64,000 nucleotides of DNA, taken from contig NC_080558.1 of NCBI RefSeq assembly GCF_030253575.1, forward strand, positions 6,458,001 through 6,522,000. Reading direction: 5' to 3'. This document shows positions 46,601 to 57,317 of the stretch, piece after piece. The notes under the pieces were generated by a model. The model was not told the origin of the DNA, did no database searches, and worked only from the letters and a program-made list of their open reading frames with translations. Source of the DNA: Rhododendron vialii (Eukaryota; Streptophyta; Magnoliopsida; Ericales; Ericaceae). Position 1 is the stretch's first letter. Every line of letters starts with the position of its first letter. The position numbers and the translations under genes were made by a program.

Positions 46601-47141
46601 CCACCAGAGCCCCGTGTCAGTGCTAGAAACCGCCACCACGACCACCACTAGCAGCAGCACAAGCAATAGCAATAGCAATAGCAGCTCGATCACGACTTGT
46701 CCAGTCAGCATTTTAGTTCCATGGTGTTACCCGATGAAAGCACGGAGCAAGCGGCGTTTGAGGCGGCGACGTGGGTTTTCCGACTTGTCGAGTCAGCATT
46801 GCTGGTGGTGGAACCACCAAGCAAAGGTTAAGACTAGCAAGAAGGAATTGCCCAGATTACCCCCAGCACCACCAAGTGCCACAAGAATTGGAAGGAGGTG
46901 CCAGCATTGCCAGGTGGACAAGACCCCACAATGGCGGGCGGGTCCCATGGGGCCCAAAACATTGTGCAACGCATGCGGCGTCCGGTACAAGTCGGGGCGG
47001 CTCGTGCCCGAGTACCGCCCAGCATGCAGTCCGACGTTTTCGAGTCAGTTGCATTCGAATTCTCACCGGAAGGTGATGGAGATGAGGAAGCAGAAGGAGA
47101 TGGGAGGAGGAGGGATGACGGTGGCAAATGGAGCATGTTGA
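43678..47141 (+). CDS. Class A GATA transcription factor
   Basis: Two coding exons (43,678-43,854 and 46,497-47,141) joined in phase 0 across a 2.64-kb GTAAGT...CAG intron give 273 aa. The N-terminus (residues 1-30) has the acidic [11 protein letters not shown] motif of this subfamily. [18 protein letters not shown] opens exon 2. A Thr/Ser/Asn run precedes a basic stretch ([14 protein letters not shown]), a likely nuclear signal. One GATA zinc finger follows with C-x2-C-x18-C-x2-C (CQHC ... CNAC) and the plant signature TPQWRAGP, then [19 protein letters not shown] and [15 protein letters not shown]. The family binds WGATAR sites and acts in light, growth and hypocotyl control. The final residues ([12 protein letters not shown]) are an unusual tail. 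The exon order, with the finger in the second exon, is typical. No frame damage is seen. The target genes are unknown. Confidence 0.94.
44648..45017. mobile_element. Foldback MITE in the GATA intron
   Basis: The left arm (ACATAGTTACACTACGCGTT, then ACACTACATTTTATG) and right arm (CATAAAATGTAGTGTAACTA) are inverted copies about 180 bp long around a centre near 44,832. It is inserted in the first intron and has no coding content. Confidence 0.75.
45230..45426 (-). mobile_element. Au-like SINE with 14-bp TSD
   Basis: Minus strand: the 5' end CCCCTAGGGGGTTTGGCAGG is box A, ATGTTCGAATCC is box B, and the 3' end reads GGTGCGAGCAAACTAGCCC. Perfect TGCCCTTTGTCTTT copies flank it at 45,216-45,229 and 45,427-45,440. 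It lies in the GATA intron, antisense to the gene. Confidence 0.88.
45873..45937. repeat. Tandem duplication, 30-bp unit
   Basis: Two exact copies of a 30-bp unit starting GCATGCGATAGGATTTAAGC, plus the start of a third. It lies in the GATA intron. Confidence 0.9.
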
Positions 47142-47771
47142 TATAGAGTAGGGTAGAGGTGAGTATTTTTCCTTTGTTCTTTTTAGGATAGTTTTAGATT
47201 TAGGAACTAGGGTTTGTTGTAATGGGCTCTGCTGAATTGTTAGTGAACCGCATCTGGTTTGTTTTCATCAAAACACATCAGGGGAATTTTGACTTTTTTT
47301 CTAGTGTCAGTCAGGTATGCGTTATTAGAATAGAAAACCCTAAAAAGATTTGGTTTTGGTTTTAGTTTTTTGGCCATCAATTACAACTTTTTTGCTTGAT
47401 TGATTGGAAATTTGGAATGGTGCCTGATGGTCACAACCAGCTATCGGTGCTAAGTTACGCCAGAACTGACGTTAACTTAGCACCGACGTTAACTTAGCAC
47501 GGATAGCTACTGCAGTGCTGCCTACTTGTGGAGTTGCTTTTGCTTCGACTACAGGTTGTATATTTCATGTCAAAAGTCTTTGAATTAGGATTGATGGAGG
47601 ATTGAAAGTTCAATTGTTACTCTCACTGAAATAGGTAAATAAGGTATTCATATTATGTACTACGGAGTACTTTTTTTTCAGTATATGTGGTGGAATTTTA
47701 ATTTCCAAAGGTTCATCTGCTTTTAATAAACGTACGGATATGACTTGGGATTTCTAGTTTTCACTATTCCA
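47142..47771. other. 3' flank of the GATA gene
   Basis: Presumed 3' untranslated region followed by AT-rich intergenic DNA. A short inverted repeat (CGGTGCTAAGTTA against TAACTTAGCACCG) lies at about 47,446-47,505. No polyadenylation site was assigned. Confidence 0.4.
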
Positions 47772-47785
47772 AATGAACCAAAACT

Positions 47786-48159
47786 ACCACTGAGGTGGTA
47801 CCCCAGTTGGCGGGGTTCACTACTCTCCTCGATGGAGACGTGGGTTCGAGTCCCGGCAGGTGGCTTGGCCTTACGTCTACGGATGAGTCTTTGGACCATT
47901 AAGAGGGAGAGCTTATGCCAATTGTGCACCAGGTGGTGCTATGGTGACGGTCCGTCCTCCCAGACGGTAACTATGGCTCGAATCGGACATTCCATGCCAA
48001 TTGTGCACCAGGTGGTGCTATGGTGACGGTCCGTCCTCTCAGACGGTAACTATGGCTCGAATCGGACATTCCATCGGCAGACAGGAAGCCCATATGGTCA
48101 CGCCCAAGGGGAGCTGTTATGCTGGTTGCCTCCTCTCACCCTTTTTTGTTTTCAAAAAC
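47786..48159 (+). mobile_element. SINE with internal 79-bp duplication and 14-bp TSD
   Basis: Box A (TGGTACCCCAGTTGGCGGGG) and a perfect box B (GGTTCGAGTCC at 47,843-47,853) have tRNA-like spacing. AATGAACCAAAACT flanks both sides (47,772-47,785 and 48,160-48,173), a perfect 14-bp TSD. Inside, 47,915-47,993 is repeated at 47,994-48,072 with a single difference. Without the extra copy the element would be 295 bp. No coding function. Confidence 0.88.
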
Positions 48160-48211
48160 AATGAACCAAAACTCAAGTTGGAGCAATGATTGATCGAGTG
48201 AGAACATGATA

Positions 48212-48483
48212 CTCCCTCCGTCCCTTATTTTGTGTCCAGTATTCTATTTTGGGATGTTCCTTAATAAGTGTCCATTTTGTAAAGTTAGGGGGGTAAAAGT
48301 TGGTGCATTGTCTATTTTGTCCCTAAAAGTAGATTTCATTTTAAAAAGTTAGTGAGTAAAAGTGTAATGATGATGGGTAAGTAGGGAAAGTGGAGGAAAA
48401 AGTTGATGTGAAAGGTGTAATGATGATGTCTTTTTAATAAGTTGGAGTTACGAAACAGGACACTTAAAAAGGGACGGAGGGAG
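48212..48483. mobile_element. Stowaway MITE
   Basis: A 272-bp element with CTCCCTCCGTCCC at the left, GGGACGGAGGGAG at the right, and TA flanks. It is an inverted-orientation sibling of 36,587-36,858. Confidence 0.92.
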
Positions 48484-49014
48484 TAACAAGTAAGAGATTT
48501 GTTATTCCATGCTCGTTAGTTCAATTCTTGCGGCCGCTGAAATTTTGATTGTTTTTTCTTGCTTTTAATGTGTCAAAACGAAGTGCGCGTAAACTGATTT
48601 GAATACTCGAACAAAAAAAAAAATGGTGTTCAGTCCATCAGTCCGATGGCTTGTATTTAAAAATGGCCTATTGCAGCGCTCGACCAAATCTATTGGTTTC
48701 AAACATGAAAAAATAGTTCTTTTTGCATTTTCCTATTCTGTGGAGTAACTTTCTATTGGTTGGACGGTTCTGCCCCTATAATTTGCAATTGGCATTGTCA
48801 ACTTTATTGATTGAGAGAGAGGTTGATCATCCGTATATATTGCTGTTGTCACTTATTGCAGAGAACATGGACCCTTTTGGCATGTGGTTGGGTGGGTGAG
48901 GTGTGTGAGACCAATTCATGTGGTGGGAAAGAAATCTGTGAACTAACCATGTGCAATTCATGTGAGCTATATGGGAGAAGGGATAAACCTTTTTTCTTGT
49001 TTTTTTAATGAAGG
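48484..49014. other. Non-coding stretch
   Basis: No gene or repeat was recognised. Confidence 0.4.
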
Positions 49015-49203
49015 GTGTCATGAGATAGCTTGCGTGTATTCCAGATTAATCCCTACGGCCTCTTACATAGCCACTTCGCATGTTTAAACGTGGGGTAAAT
49101 CCAAGAGTTACTGGTAATAAGAATTGAGCATGAGACCTAAAAAAGGAGCAAACATCTAAGTTTCAGACTAAGACCAAGACCACCAGGCCAAGCCTTTGGG
49201 GTT
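49015..49203 (-). mobile_element. Au-like SINE, diverged
   Basis: Minus strand: the start CCCCAAAGGCTTGGCCTGGT matches the Au-type 5' end, a weak box B (TCATGCTCAATTC) follows, and ACACGCAAGCTATCTC resembles the conserved 3' end. No TSD was found. Confidence 0.6.
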
Positions 49204-49384
49204 TTTCTTATAAAAGTTTTATGGTTTACAAAATGGAAGTGTTCATATGGTACCTCGTCACCTCCGTCAGAGAGTATTGCCCTGTCACACCACATTACTA
49301 ACTGTAGGGGACTCCACCACACCTACGTCGGGGCTGAAGCTAAGGTCTCACCACACATGAATGGTGTTAGGAGTATGTTTAGTT

Positions 49385-49470
49385 CCAATAAGGGGCTATA
49401 TGGACTTGAACCCGGATCTTGTCCAACCAAATCTAAGTTCCTAAATACCGAACCAACCCCTCATTGATAA
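49385..49470 (-). mobile_element. SINE 5' fragment
   Basis: Minus strand: GAGGGGTTGGTTCGGTATTT (box A) and GGGTTCAAGTCC (perfect box B) lie about 35 bp apart. The 3' part is not recognisable. Confidence 0.5.
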
Positions 49471-50990
49471 AAGTTATGCACTTGCGCAAAATATCTACCC
49501 AGAGTCCTCCTTAAGCCTTATACACGAGGATAAGTACAAGTATCGAGTGCAACAGTGACATCATTTTACATGGTGTAATTGGCAATAAAAAAAACTCACA
49601 AATGAAGTCGATCGGCGGATATCCCTCGTCCTTACTGCGACTTATTTGCTATTGTAAAAAAAAAAAAAAAAACCGTCATTTTGTCGAGTGAATCATCGTT
49701 TTTTTAACCGAATTTTCAAGCCAACTTACGTATACATCGACTAATTCCTATTTAGCTCGACTAATTCCAGAATTCTAAAGTTAATAACCGGGTAAACCCT
49801 ATATTAACGGTCCCAAGGTTTGGTGTACGATTTAATCCGTCCACACCATCATCTTACAGGAGGGAATAAATAGATTTACTATTCAATCCCATGTTTTGAT
49901 AGGACTGTGCAATTCCCCAGATAACCTTAGGTTAACTAAACATTATTAATCTGGGGGGTCACACACATTATAGGACGTGATTAATCCATAGCCTGCTGTC
50001 TGTGGTTGACCGGCCGCTGCGCCGGTGCAGTCCTAATCAGGTTTTGACAAAAAACAAGACAAGAGAGCCAAAACAAAGAGTTAGGTAATCTTTTACTGAT
50101 TAAACAACTTTTGTTTGGAGATTAGGGGCTAGTAGTTTCATTTTTTTAACCAAAAAACAGGGATTAGTAGTTTAGTCCTAATGCATATAGGGTATTGATA
50201 GATACAGTGGCTTGAGCTTTGCTCTGGCGTTATACAGGGTCCCTGTTAGTAGACGGTGGAATTGATCTCCAGAAGTATTAATTGACGTGCACCGTGCATG
50301 TAAGTTGAACCAGACACCTATTTATAAAAACAAAAGAAAGATACTGCGGCTTGACCGTCTCTTGCTTTGTTATAGTAATAGTCAAGATACTTAACATGAT
50401 TAGGTTGAGTATATAATATGCATGAAAAGAAGAGAATTATGAACTTTTTGCTATGTTTTAGAGAATGCTGAATGTATTGATGGACCTAGCACCTATGACA
50501 CTTAGGAAGAAATGGAATATGTGAAACCACATCATCCCTAGGGCGTTTGTTGATTTTATTGGGGGGAAAGTACAAATAATTGATGACCTTTATATCATTT
50601 GGTTGAATACTAGTGTAATGCCTTCTTTTTTTTATCTTTCCCTTCGTCTTTGTATCTATCTCCAAAGCTTAATAAAATCTTTGTTTTTGCCGTTCAAAAA
50701 TAAAATAAAAATAACAAGGATCTTGAGAGAGAGTAGGATGAGGGCTGATTCTATTTTTTTTTTTTTAAGAGCAATGATACACCGCGTATCCGGATACAGA
50801 GGTGTTCAGAATCGTCCGATGCACGCAAGTCTCACATAATAGATGCGGAGCCAACATACGTATGTCGTCCGGTTTGGACACATACGATATATATATGCAA
50901 CAATTAATAAGGTTGCACCATTGTAAGTTGTGTTCCCAAAACTTATTAGTATGTGAAATGAAGTGGGCTATTGATCATTGAAAGGGTAAA
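49471..50990. other. Non-coding stretch
   Basis: No gene is supported. It includes a poly-A run near 49,657 and a small inverted element around 50,775-50,890 with CATACGTATG. Confidence 0.4.
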
Positions 50991-50999
50991 AGTTTCAGT

Positions 51000-51243
51000 T
51001 CTTTCGTGTTCAAGTTGGTCCTCATAGCTGAGATTTACCGCCTCTGGATGGAAAGGAATTCTCGAGTTTTTGGAGGGAGAAGCAGGGGAGCTCATGTTGT
51101 GCTGACAAGTATTGAAGAGAATGTTAGACTTCGTGTTTGTACTTGGGAGCATTTCCCAAACTCTCTTGAGAACCGAAGACTTTGCTGTCTCTGGAATATT
51201 TCGAGCAGAGTTCTTGGGACTTCAATTTTGCAGTTTTGGTAGA
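51000..51243 (+). mobile_element. LINE tail fragment (zf-RVT region)
   Basis: A plus-strand frame encodes LIAEIYRLWMERNSRVFGGR followed by a charged helix (EENVRLRVCTWEHF) and a stop. This matches the end of plant LINE reverse transcriptases and is similar in type to 28,980-29,300 but from a different element. Confidence 0.7.
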
Positions 51244-51336
51244 ATGTGTTTGAGGTTTTTCCTTTGCATAGGTTATTGTATGTCGGTTTAATTCCCCTTG
51301 TTTTTTTGAGTTGGTTGGTTATAAAATGCGCAAGTG

Positions 51337-51369
51337 CCCCCCCCCCCCCCCCAAAAAAAAAAAAAAAAA
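51337..51369. repeat. Poly-C/poly-A tract
   Basis: About 16 C residues followed by about 17 A residues, near 90 bp after the LINE fragment. The A-run could be its poly-A tail. The junction is assembly-sensitive. Confidence 0.85.
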
Positions 51370-51844
51370 CTCGTACGTCTTATATATCTATAATTTTATA
51401 TACATAATTACAAATTCGGGGCGAGATCGGCCGGGCATTATCTCTATATCTAATCTTTCTCAAACTTAAATATTTAGAGGTGGAGCCCACATACTTGTAT
51501 TCGGCGAGAGGTATTTTTTTTCTGAAGCACAGACTAAAATTTTTCCTTATTTGACGCACAGGGCTACTCTTTTCGAGTAAAGAGAAAATCTTTTTAAATT
51601 TCGTATTTACCATCCTTTTGTTTGGCTCCCAATAACATTGTTCAAAATTAGGTCCTCTCTTATAGTGATGTCTGACTCCTGAGTTAACCTTTTTTTGGCT
51701 TGAGCCCCACAATCATGGAATCGATAGTTATTTATATTAACTTGTGTTTGATTACATGATGTTTGGGTAAGCTTTACTCGCATTCAACTCAACTCGAGAC
51801 CGTCAAGTTAACGACTAGGAAAGCTCCTAATAGTTCCCAGGCAT

Positions 51845-51930
51845 TTTTTAGTCAGTGGTTGGAGTCGAACTTACGAACTTGAAAGAGTAAACTCTTTACT
51901 TCTTGTTCCCACTAAACTAACCCCTTGGGA
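51845..51930 (-). mobile_element. SINE 5' fragment, Au-like
   Basis: Minus strand: CCCAAGGGGTTAGTTTAGTG (box A) and AAGTTCGACTCC (box B) have tRNA-like spacing. The body beyond box B is lost. Confidence 0.6.
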
Positions 51931-52289
51931 TTTTGCAACCAATCTTTATAAAAAGTTGCAGCTCACCTCCTAATTTTTTGGATGTAGATATTGTGATAAC
52001 CCAATTTTAAAATACTAAGATCAAAACTTTTCTTAAAATTCTTTCACCGCGGCTAAATTCAAAACAATTTTTACCTATGGTAATTTTCAAATATTTTTCT
52101 GAGGCTAAGTTCCGCTAAGCTTTTTCGGCATTTTGTCCTTATTCAAAAAATTTTGCGTTTATTAGTTTTGTGCCTAACTTTGTGGATTATTGATTCGTCT
52201 CGTCAAAGACGAATCAAAAAAGAAAAGATATGATTTTTACACAAATATTCTTGAAAATATCTAAGATAAAGTTTAAAAAGACCAAAAAA

Positions 52290-52540
52290 ACCGGCTTTAT
52301 GGTTCGATATTGCCTACTTGTTCTCCACAACTGGAATAAAATTGGGCCGCAGGCCCATGTACTGTTGTAATGACAGGCCATACCCCATCAGGCCTATGCT
52401 GGACTTTGAAGGGTGTAGGCCCTCAGCAGGCCCTAAGATCCAGCTCAACTGGGTTGGCCCAAAGCAGGCCTTAAGATCCATCAGGCCTATTCTAGGGAGA
52501 GAAGCTGTGTTATAGGGAGAGAAAAGCCGAAGGAGGTTGT
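52290..52540. repeat. GC-rich interspersed repeat, copy 1
   Basis: It contains GGCCCATGTACTGTTG, CAGGCCTATGCTGGAC and AGGCCCTCAGCAGG. The same words occur in the same order at 61,830-61,985. Its class is not known; fragments of a retrotransposon are possible. Confidence 0.6.
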
Positions 52541-52557
52541 AATTTGTTGACAATGGG

Positions 52558-53132
52558 TAGGGCTCTAAATGAACCAAATCGTTCGTGAACCATTCGAGAT
52601 TCGACTTGGTAAAGATTCGTTCGAGTTTAATTCAAGTACTAAATGAATCGAACCTGAGCCTCAATTTCATGCTCGTTTAATGAATGGGCCGAACCAAAAC
52701 CTGATAGTATTCGGCTTGATTAAACTTGCGAACCGGAAGTATGTATATATGTCTCATAAGAATTCCACATATAAACCTTTGGTATGTGTAGTGTAATTTA
52801 TTCATGTATAACTTTGAAAAGTATTATTTTAATACTTTTAATATGTTTTGATATTTTCGCATAAGTTTGAATATGTTAATGTACAAAATGAAAAAATTTA
52901 TTTGCAACTCTCAAAATCTATATGAGAGGATAAATATTTAATATTCGTGACTAATTAAGGCTCGTAAAACTAGTTTGAGTTCGACTCAAACCTAAGCAAG
53001 TTCGGCTCAAGCCTGGTTTTTCAAATTTTCATTAAGTTTGAGGTCGACTCGGGTTCGCTTAAAAATTTAATAAACAAACTTAAACATTTTAAAGGTAGGC
53101 TTGATTCGGTTCGCTTGCAGCCGTTGCCCTAG
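52558..53132. mobile_element. Possible MITE with GAACC-rich ends
   Basis: The left end TAGGGCTCTAAATGAACC and the inverted right end TAGGGCAACGGCTGCAAGCG are partly complementary. The outer 250 bp at each side are made of diverged TTCG/CGAA-rich words. No certain TSD was seen. Confidence 0.4.
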
Positions 53133-53357
53133 CAATCAGGGAGACAGAAAGTGAGGAAGAAAGTAAGAGTTAGCTTCCTCCTTCAAATCGAAGACCTTTT
53201 TTCCTTCTGGGACAAATCTTCACAGAGTTCTTTAGAAAAAGCCACAAATTAGGGGCCCGGAAAGGGGCTTTTTAATCTACATTTCTTAAAACTCCCACTC
53301 CCTCCCTGAGTCCCTGGAGATACAAAAAACCAACTGAATCAAAAAGACAAAAAAACA

Positions 53358-53582
53358 CCTAAACCAACCCTCAAGACTACAAGGTCACCTACCAACAGGA
53401 GAAGGGCATTCTCGTCCGAAATGACCCAAAAAGTGAATACTATTCCATTGGAGCACATTTGAAGATCCCACCATCCTTTGAAAAGCTGGCACTGTATTTA
53501 TTTGACAATGGTTCTTCTAAAGGAATCACTTGGGTGACTGAACCAGCAGTTGAGTCATGTTTGTCTTCCATGGGTGATGGAC
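53358..53582 (+). other. Coding-like stretch, protein not recognised
   Basis: An open plus-strand frame of about 74 codons with no ATG at its start ends in TGA. It reads IGAHLKIPPSFEKLALYLFD followed by NGSSKGITWVTEPAVESC. The mixed, non-repetitive composition looks like true protein. A GTATGT donor follows directly. It may be one exon of an unrecognised gene, or a pseudogene piece. Confidence 0.35.
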
Positions 53583-54064
53583 TCTGAGAGGTATGTTAAA
53601 AGCTTTGATCTTTGATGGGTTTTATAGGAATTTACTTCTTTGTTGTGTTTCTTTTATTTTGCTTGATCTCTTTCACTCTCTTTTATTTATTAATTCTGCA
53701 TTATTTTTTTTGTTAGATTATTTGAAATTGGTTGATTCCTAACTCTGCTATAATGTATTCCCATGCCTTCTTTGTTCATTTCCTAAATGCCTGTTTGGTT
53801 TCCTGTGTTTCTGAATCTTGAATACGTGAATTGCTTGAAATGGTCGTTTTAATCATTTCTAGCAAAAATTGACTCAAGAACAGAATTCAAATTCTTGGTT
53901 CACTTGGTGCTTGTTTTTTCTTTTTCTGTTTTTTGATCTGGTTCACTTGGTACTTGTTGGAAAACAGTAAATGCTTTCAAGAGAACCAGGAAAAATTAGT
54001 ACAAAAGATACAAAGAAAAAACATACTGTAGGAAATAGTAGGAATAGACAATACTTATAATCGT

Positions 54065-54405
54065 AGGAGTATAATCGTAAACGTAGGCTGTAAACGAGCC
54101 TAGCCGAGCCTTGTCGAGCTCGAGCTAGTAAATGAGCCAAAAATTTGAGCTCGTGCTCGGCTTGAGCATTAACGAGCCGAGCTTTAGTCATTTACTAAAC
54201 TAGCCTCTTTAATTTAGCCAAGCCTCCCTTAAAGAGCCGAGTTTTTGTTGAATGAGCCAAGCCAAGCTTTTGTTGAATGAGCCGAGCCGAGCCACTTGAT
54301 GTACCCCTATCAAGTTTCTTAATAAATTTTTGCCGTTTAAAAAAAAAACGAGCCTGATCGAGCTCGCAAGCTGCTCGGTTCGTTTACGGCCATAAACATA
54401 GGAAA
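54065..54405. mobile_element. Possible MITE rich in GAGCCGAG words
   Basis: The left end TAGGCTGTAAACGAGCC and, inverted, GGCCGTAAACGAACCGAG at the right are matching inverted ends. Between them are many copies of GAGCCGAGC-like words. No certain TSD was seen. Confidence 0.45.
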
Positions 54406-54606
54406 TATAATTGTAGGAGTATAAATATAGAAAATAGTAGGAATAGACGATTCTTAGAAATCTAAGAATATGTTTACGAGATTGTCTTAAACTTCTAACA
54501 ATAATGCTGGAGTATATTTTTGAGCTTCGAGTCTTGCGGCTAAACTCAGTTCTATAAGGTCTCAGATTGTGCTGTAAATGAGGTGCAATGAAGGATGGAT
54601 ACAATA

Positions 54607-57126
54607 ATGTCAGACTCAAGAAGAGGTTTGGTTGCCAGTTTCACTAGCATTTTAGTTGTCACTGCTCTGCTTGTTTGTGCTTCAGAAGGGTTGAATTCGG
54701 AGGGCCTGTACCTTTTAGAGTTCAAGAAGGGTATCCACGATGAGTTTAACTATCTAGGAAACTGAAATTCAAGTGATCAAACCCCATGTGGTTGGAAGGG
54801 TGTGAATTGCTCGCCAGACCACAAAAATCCAGTTGTAGTGTCTATTAATTTGAGTACAATGAAGATTTCTGGGACCCTGAGCTCCAGTATCTGCAATGTG
54901 GTTAATCTTGCTGAGCTTGATGTTTCTGACAACGGGTTCACTGGGAACATTCCTAACGAGATTGGGAATTGCTCGAGGTTGGAAATTCTATATGTGAATA
55001 ACAATCAGTTTGACGGGCAAATTCCTTCTGAGATGGGTAATTTACCTTCTTTAACATCGTTAAACTTGTGCAATAACAAGATATCGGGTCCCATTCCGGA
55101 GGAGGTTGGAAAACTTTCTTCTTTGGTTATGTTCCTGGCATACTCTAACGACATCAGCGGTCCTCTGCCGGTTTCAACATGAGGACATTTCGAGCGGGGC
55201 AAAATGGGATTTCTGGGAGCATTCCCTCAACCATAGGTGGATGTGAGAACTTGGAATTTCTTGGTCTGGCCCAAAACAACCTAGGAGGCAATATACCAAA
55301 AGAGATTGGGATGCTTAAGAGCTTGACGGATTTGGTTCTTTGGGATAATGAATTGATTGGTTTCATAACAAAGGAAATCGAGAACTGTACAAATCTTCAG
55401 ACTCTTGCTTTGTATGAGAGCAACCTTGTGGGCGAAATTCCTGGTGAGATTGGAAATATAAAGTCCTTGATGATTTTATACATGTATAGGAATGGGTTGA
55501 ATGGAACAATACCTACGCAGATTGGTAATGTCTCTTTAGCAACCAAAATCGATTTCTCAGAGAACAACTTGTCAGGAGAGACACTGTCCGAGTTGAGTCA
55601 GATACAGGGTTTGAGCTTCCTCCACGTTTTTGCGAACCAGCTAACGGGTATTATACCGAATGAGCTTAGTAGCTTGAAAAAACTTAACAAAGCTTGATCT
55701 ATCGATTAATAACCTCACCGGTCCTATTCCTTTAGGATTTCAAAACCTAACTCAAATGCTTCAGTTGCAGCTTTCTCAAAACTCCCTCAGTGGTACCATT
55801 CCTAGAGAGCTTGGACTTTACGGCAAACTTTGGTGGTTGATTTCTCAAACCACTACCTAGAAGGAAGAATACCTCCTCATATTTGCTGGAACTCCAATCT
55901 GAATCTCGAGACTAACAGTCCCTTTGGATGGAGTGATTTCAAAAGAAAATAAAAGAAAAGAAATGGTTTTGGTTTCTAACCAAATCACTCATTTGGATTG
56001 ACTATTTTGGTGAGAAATAGAGAGAAAAGTACAAAATAAAATATTTTAATTGTCTCCACCCATTTCTGACCCAATCTCACCAAAAATGGTGAGATTTTGT
56101 AAGAAATGGCTCCCCTTTCTTATTTCACCCATTTCTCACCGTCCAAAGGGTCTGTAATTACCTACATGGAAATATCCCAGATCATCTCATAAAGTGCAAT
56201 TCTTTGGTGCAACTTCGTCTCGATGGGAACAACCTGACTGGGAGCTTTCCCTCTGAGTTGTGCAACCTGGCGAATCTTTCTGCTCTTGAGTTGGGCCAGA
56301 ACAAGTTTACTGTTCCAATACCTCTAGAGATTGGAAACTACAAAATGCTGGAATGGATCTCTCGAACAATTTCTTCACATCTGAGTTGCCAAGGGAGATA
56401 GGAAATTTGTCCCAATTGGGTAGTTTCAATATTTCCTCTAATTCGCTCGCTGGGCGAATGCCACCCGAATTTCTCAACTGCTCGATGCTTCAACGGCTTG
56501 ATCTTAAGCCAAAACAGCTTCACAGATTCAATGCCAGACGAGCTTGGTACCCTTTCCCAACTGGACCTTCTCATGCTTTCTGAAAACAAGTTATCTGGAA
56601 ATAATCCTGCAGCATTGGGAAATCTCTCATTTGATCAAGTTACAAAGGCAACTTGCTTTCTGGTGGGATACCTGCAGAGTTGGGAGCTCTCACCAGCTTG
56701 CAAATCGTGCTGAATCTTAGTCACAACGTTCTCTCCGGAAGAATCCCACCTCAGCTCGGAAACCTAATTATGCTAGAAATCCTCCTCCTGAATAACAATG
56801 ATCTGAGTGGAGAAATACCAAGTACGTTCAGTAATCTGTCGAGCTTGTTGGCATGCAATTTCTTGTATAATGACCTTTCTGGACCGTTGCCTTCGGTCAG
56901 ATTGTTTCAGAACATGGCTGAGAGCAGCTTCATTGGAAACGAAGGGCTCTGTGGAGGGCCGCTTGGCGATTGCAAGGTGGTATAAGTGCTACATGGGCTA
57001 ACATTTTCACAGTACTTGCAGGTGCTATTGGTGTGGTTTCCCTAGTTCTAATTGTCATTCTCTTGCATCTCACGAGGCGCCGTTTATTAGAATTGGTGTG
57101 TTGCAAAAGCAAATCAGAGGCAACGG
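54607..57126 (+). pseudogene. LRR receptor-like kinase pseudogene, kinase missing
   Basis: The reading begins with a signal peptide (TSILVVTALLVCASEGLNSE), an N-terminal cap ending PCGWKGVNC, and about 20 leucine-rich repeats. A FIGNEGLCGGPLGDC cap and a membrane segment with LVLIVILLHLTRRRL follow. This is the ectodomain of a plant LRR-XI-type receptor kinase. It is broken many times: Trp to TGA at 54,763; a deletion with frame change near 55,180; frame changes near 55,690, 55,830, 56,350, 56,510 and 56,630; and a break near 56,985. A MITE is inserted at 55,916-56,154. After the membrane segment the frame stops and no kinase domain follows. With its many lesions and no kinase it cannot signal. 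Intact relatives recognise peptide ligands at the cell surface. Confidence 0.92.
55916..56154. mobile_element. MITE inserted in the LRR pseudogene
   Basis: Ends CAGTCCCTTTGGATGG and, inverted, CAGACCCTTTGGACGG are flanked by TAA (55,913-55,915 and 56,155-56,157), a Harbinger-type TSD. Across the site the LRR frame resumes exactly if the element and one TAA are ignored, which proves the borders. Confidence 0.9.
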
Positions 57127-57269
57127 TTAACTGAACCCAAGGACAGCAGGCTACTTACACAAGCTGGGCCACTGGATGGTTTCCTCTGTTGTTAACTTCA
57201 GCGCCCCATATTTAGTCGAGGTGGATGGTATGGCCGGTCGTAAATTTCAGGATCCTAGAATTAGTTGAG

Positions 57270-57317
57270 GTGCGTGCAAGCTGGCCCGGCCCGGATATCC
57301 GGTTATTAAAAAAAAAG
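57270..57317 (+). mobile_element. Au-like SINE 3' end fragment
   Basis: TGAGGTGCGTGCAAGCTGGC followed by CCGGTTATTAAAAAAAAA is the conserved end of Au-type SINEs. The 5' part is not recognisable. Confidence 0.65.

Noticed and set aside
46834..47136. Antisense frames under GATA exon 2
   Set aside because: Shadows of the GATA coding sequence; the sense frame has the zinc finger and conserved flanks.
47786..47870. Possible tRNA gene, with box A and box B at tRNA spacing
   Set aside because: No cloverleaf with a paired acceptor stem could be drawn. A TSD flanks the whole 374-bp unit, so it is a SINE.
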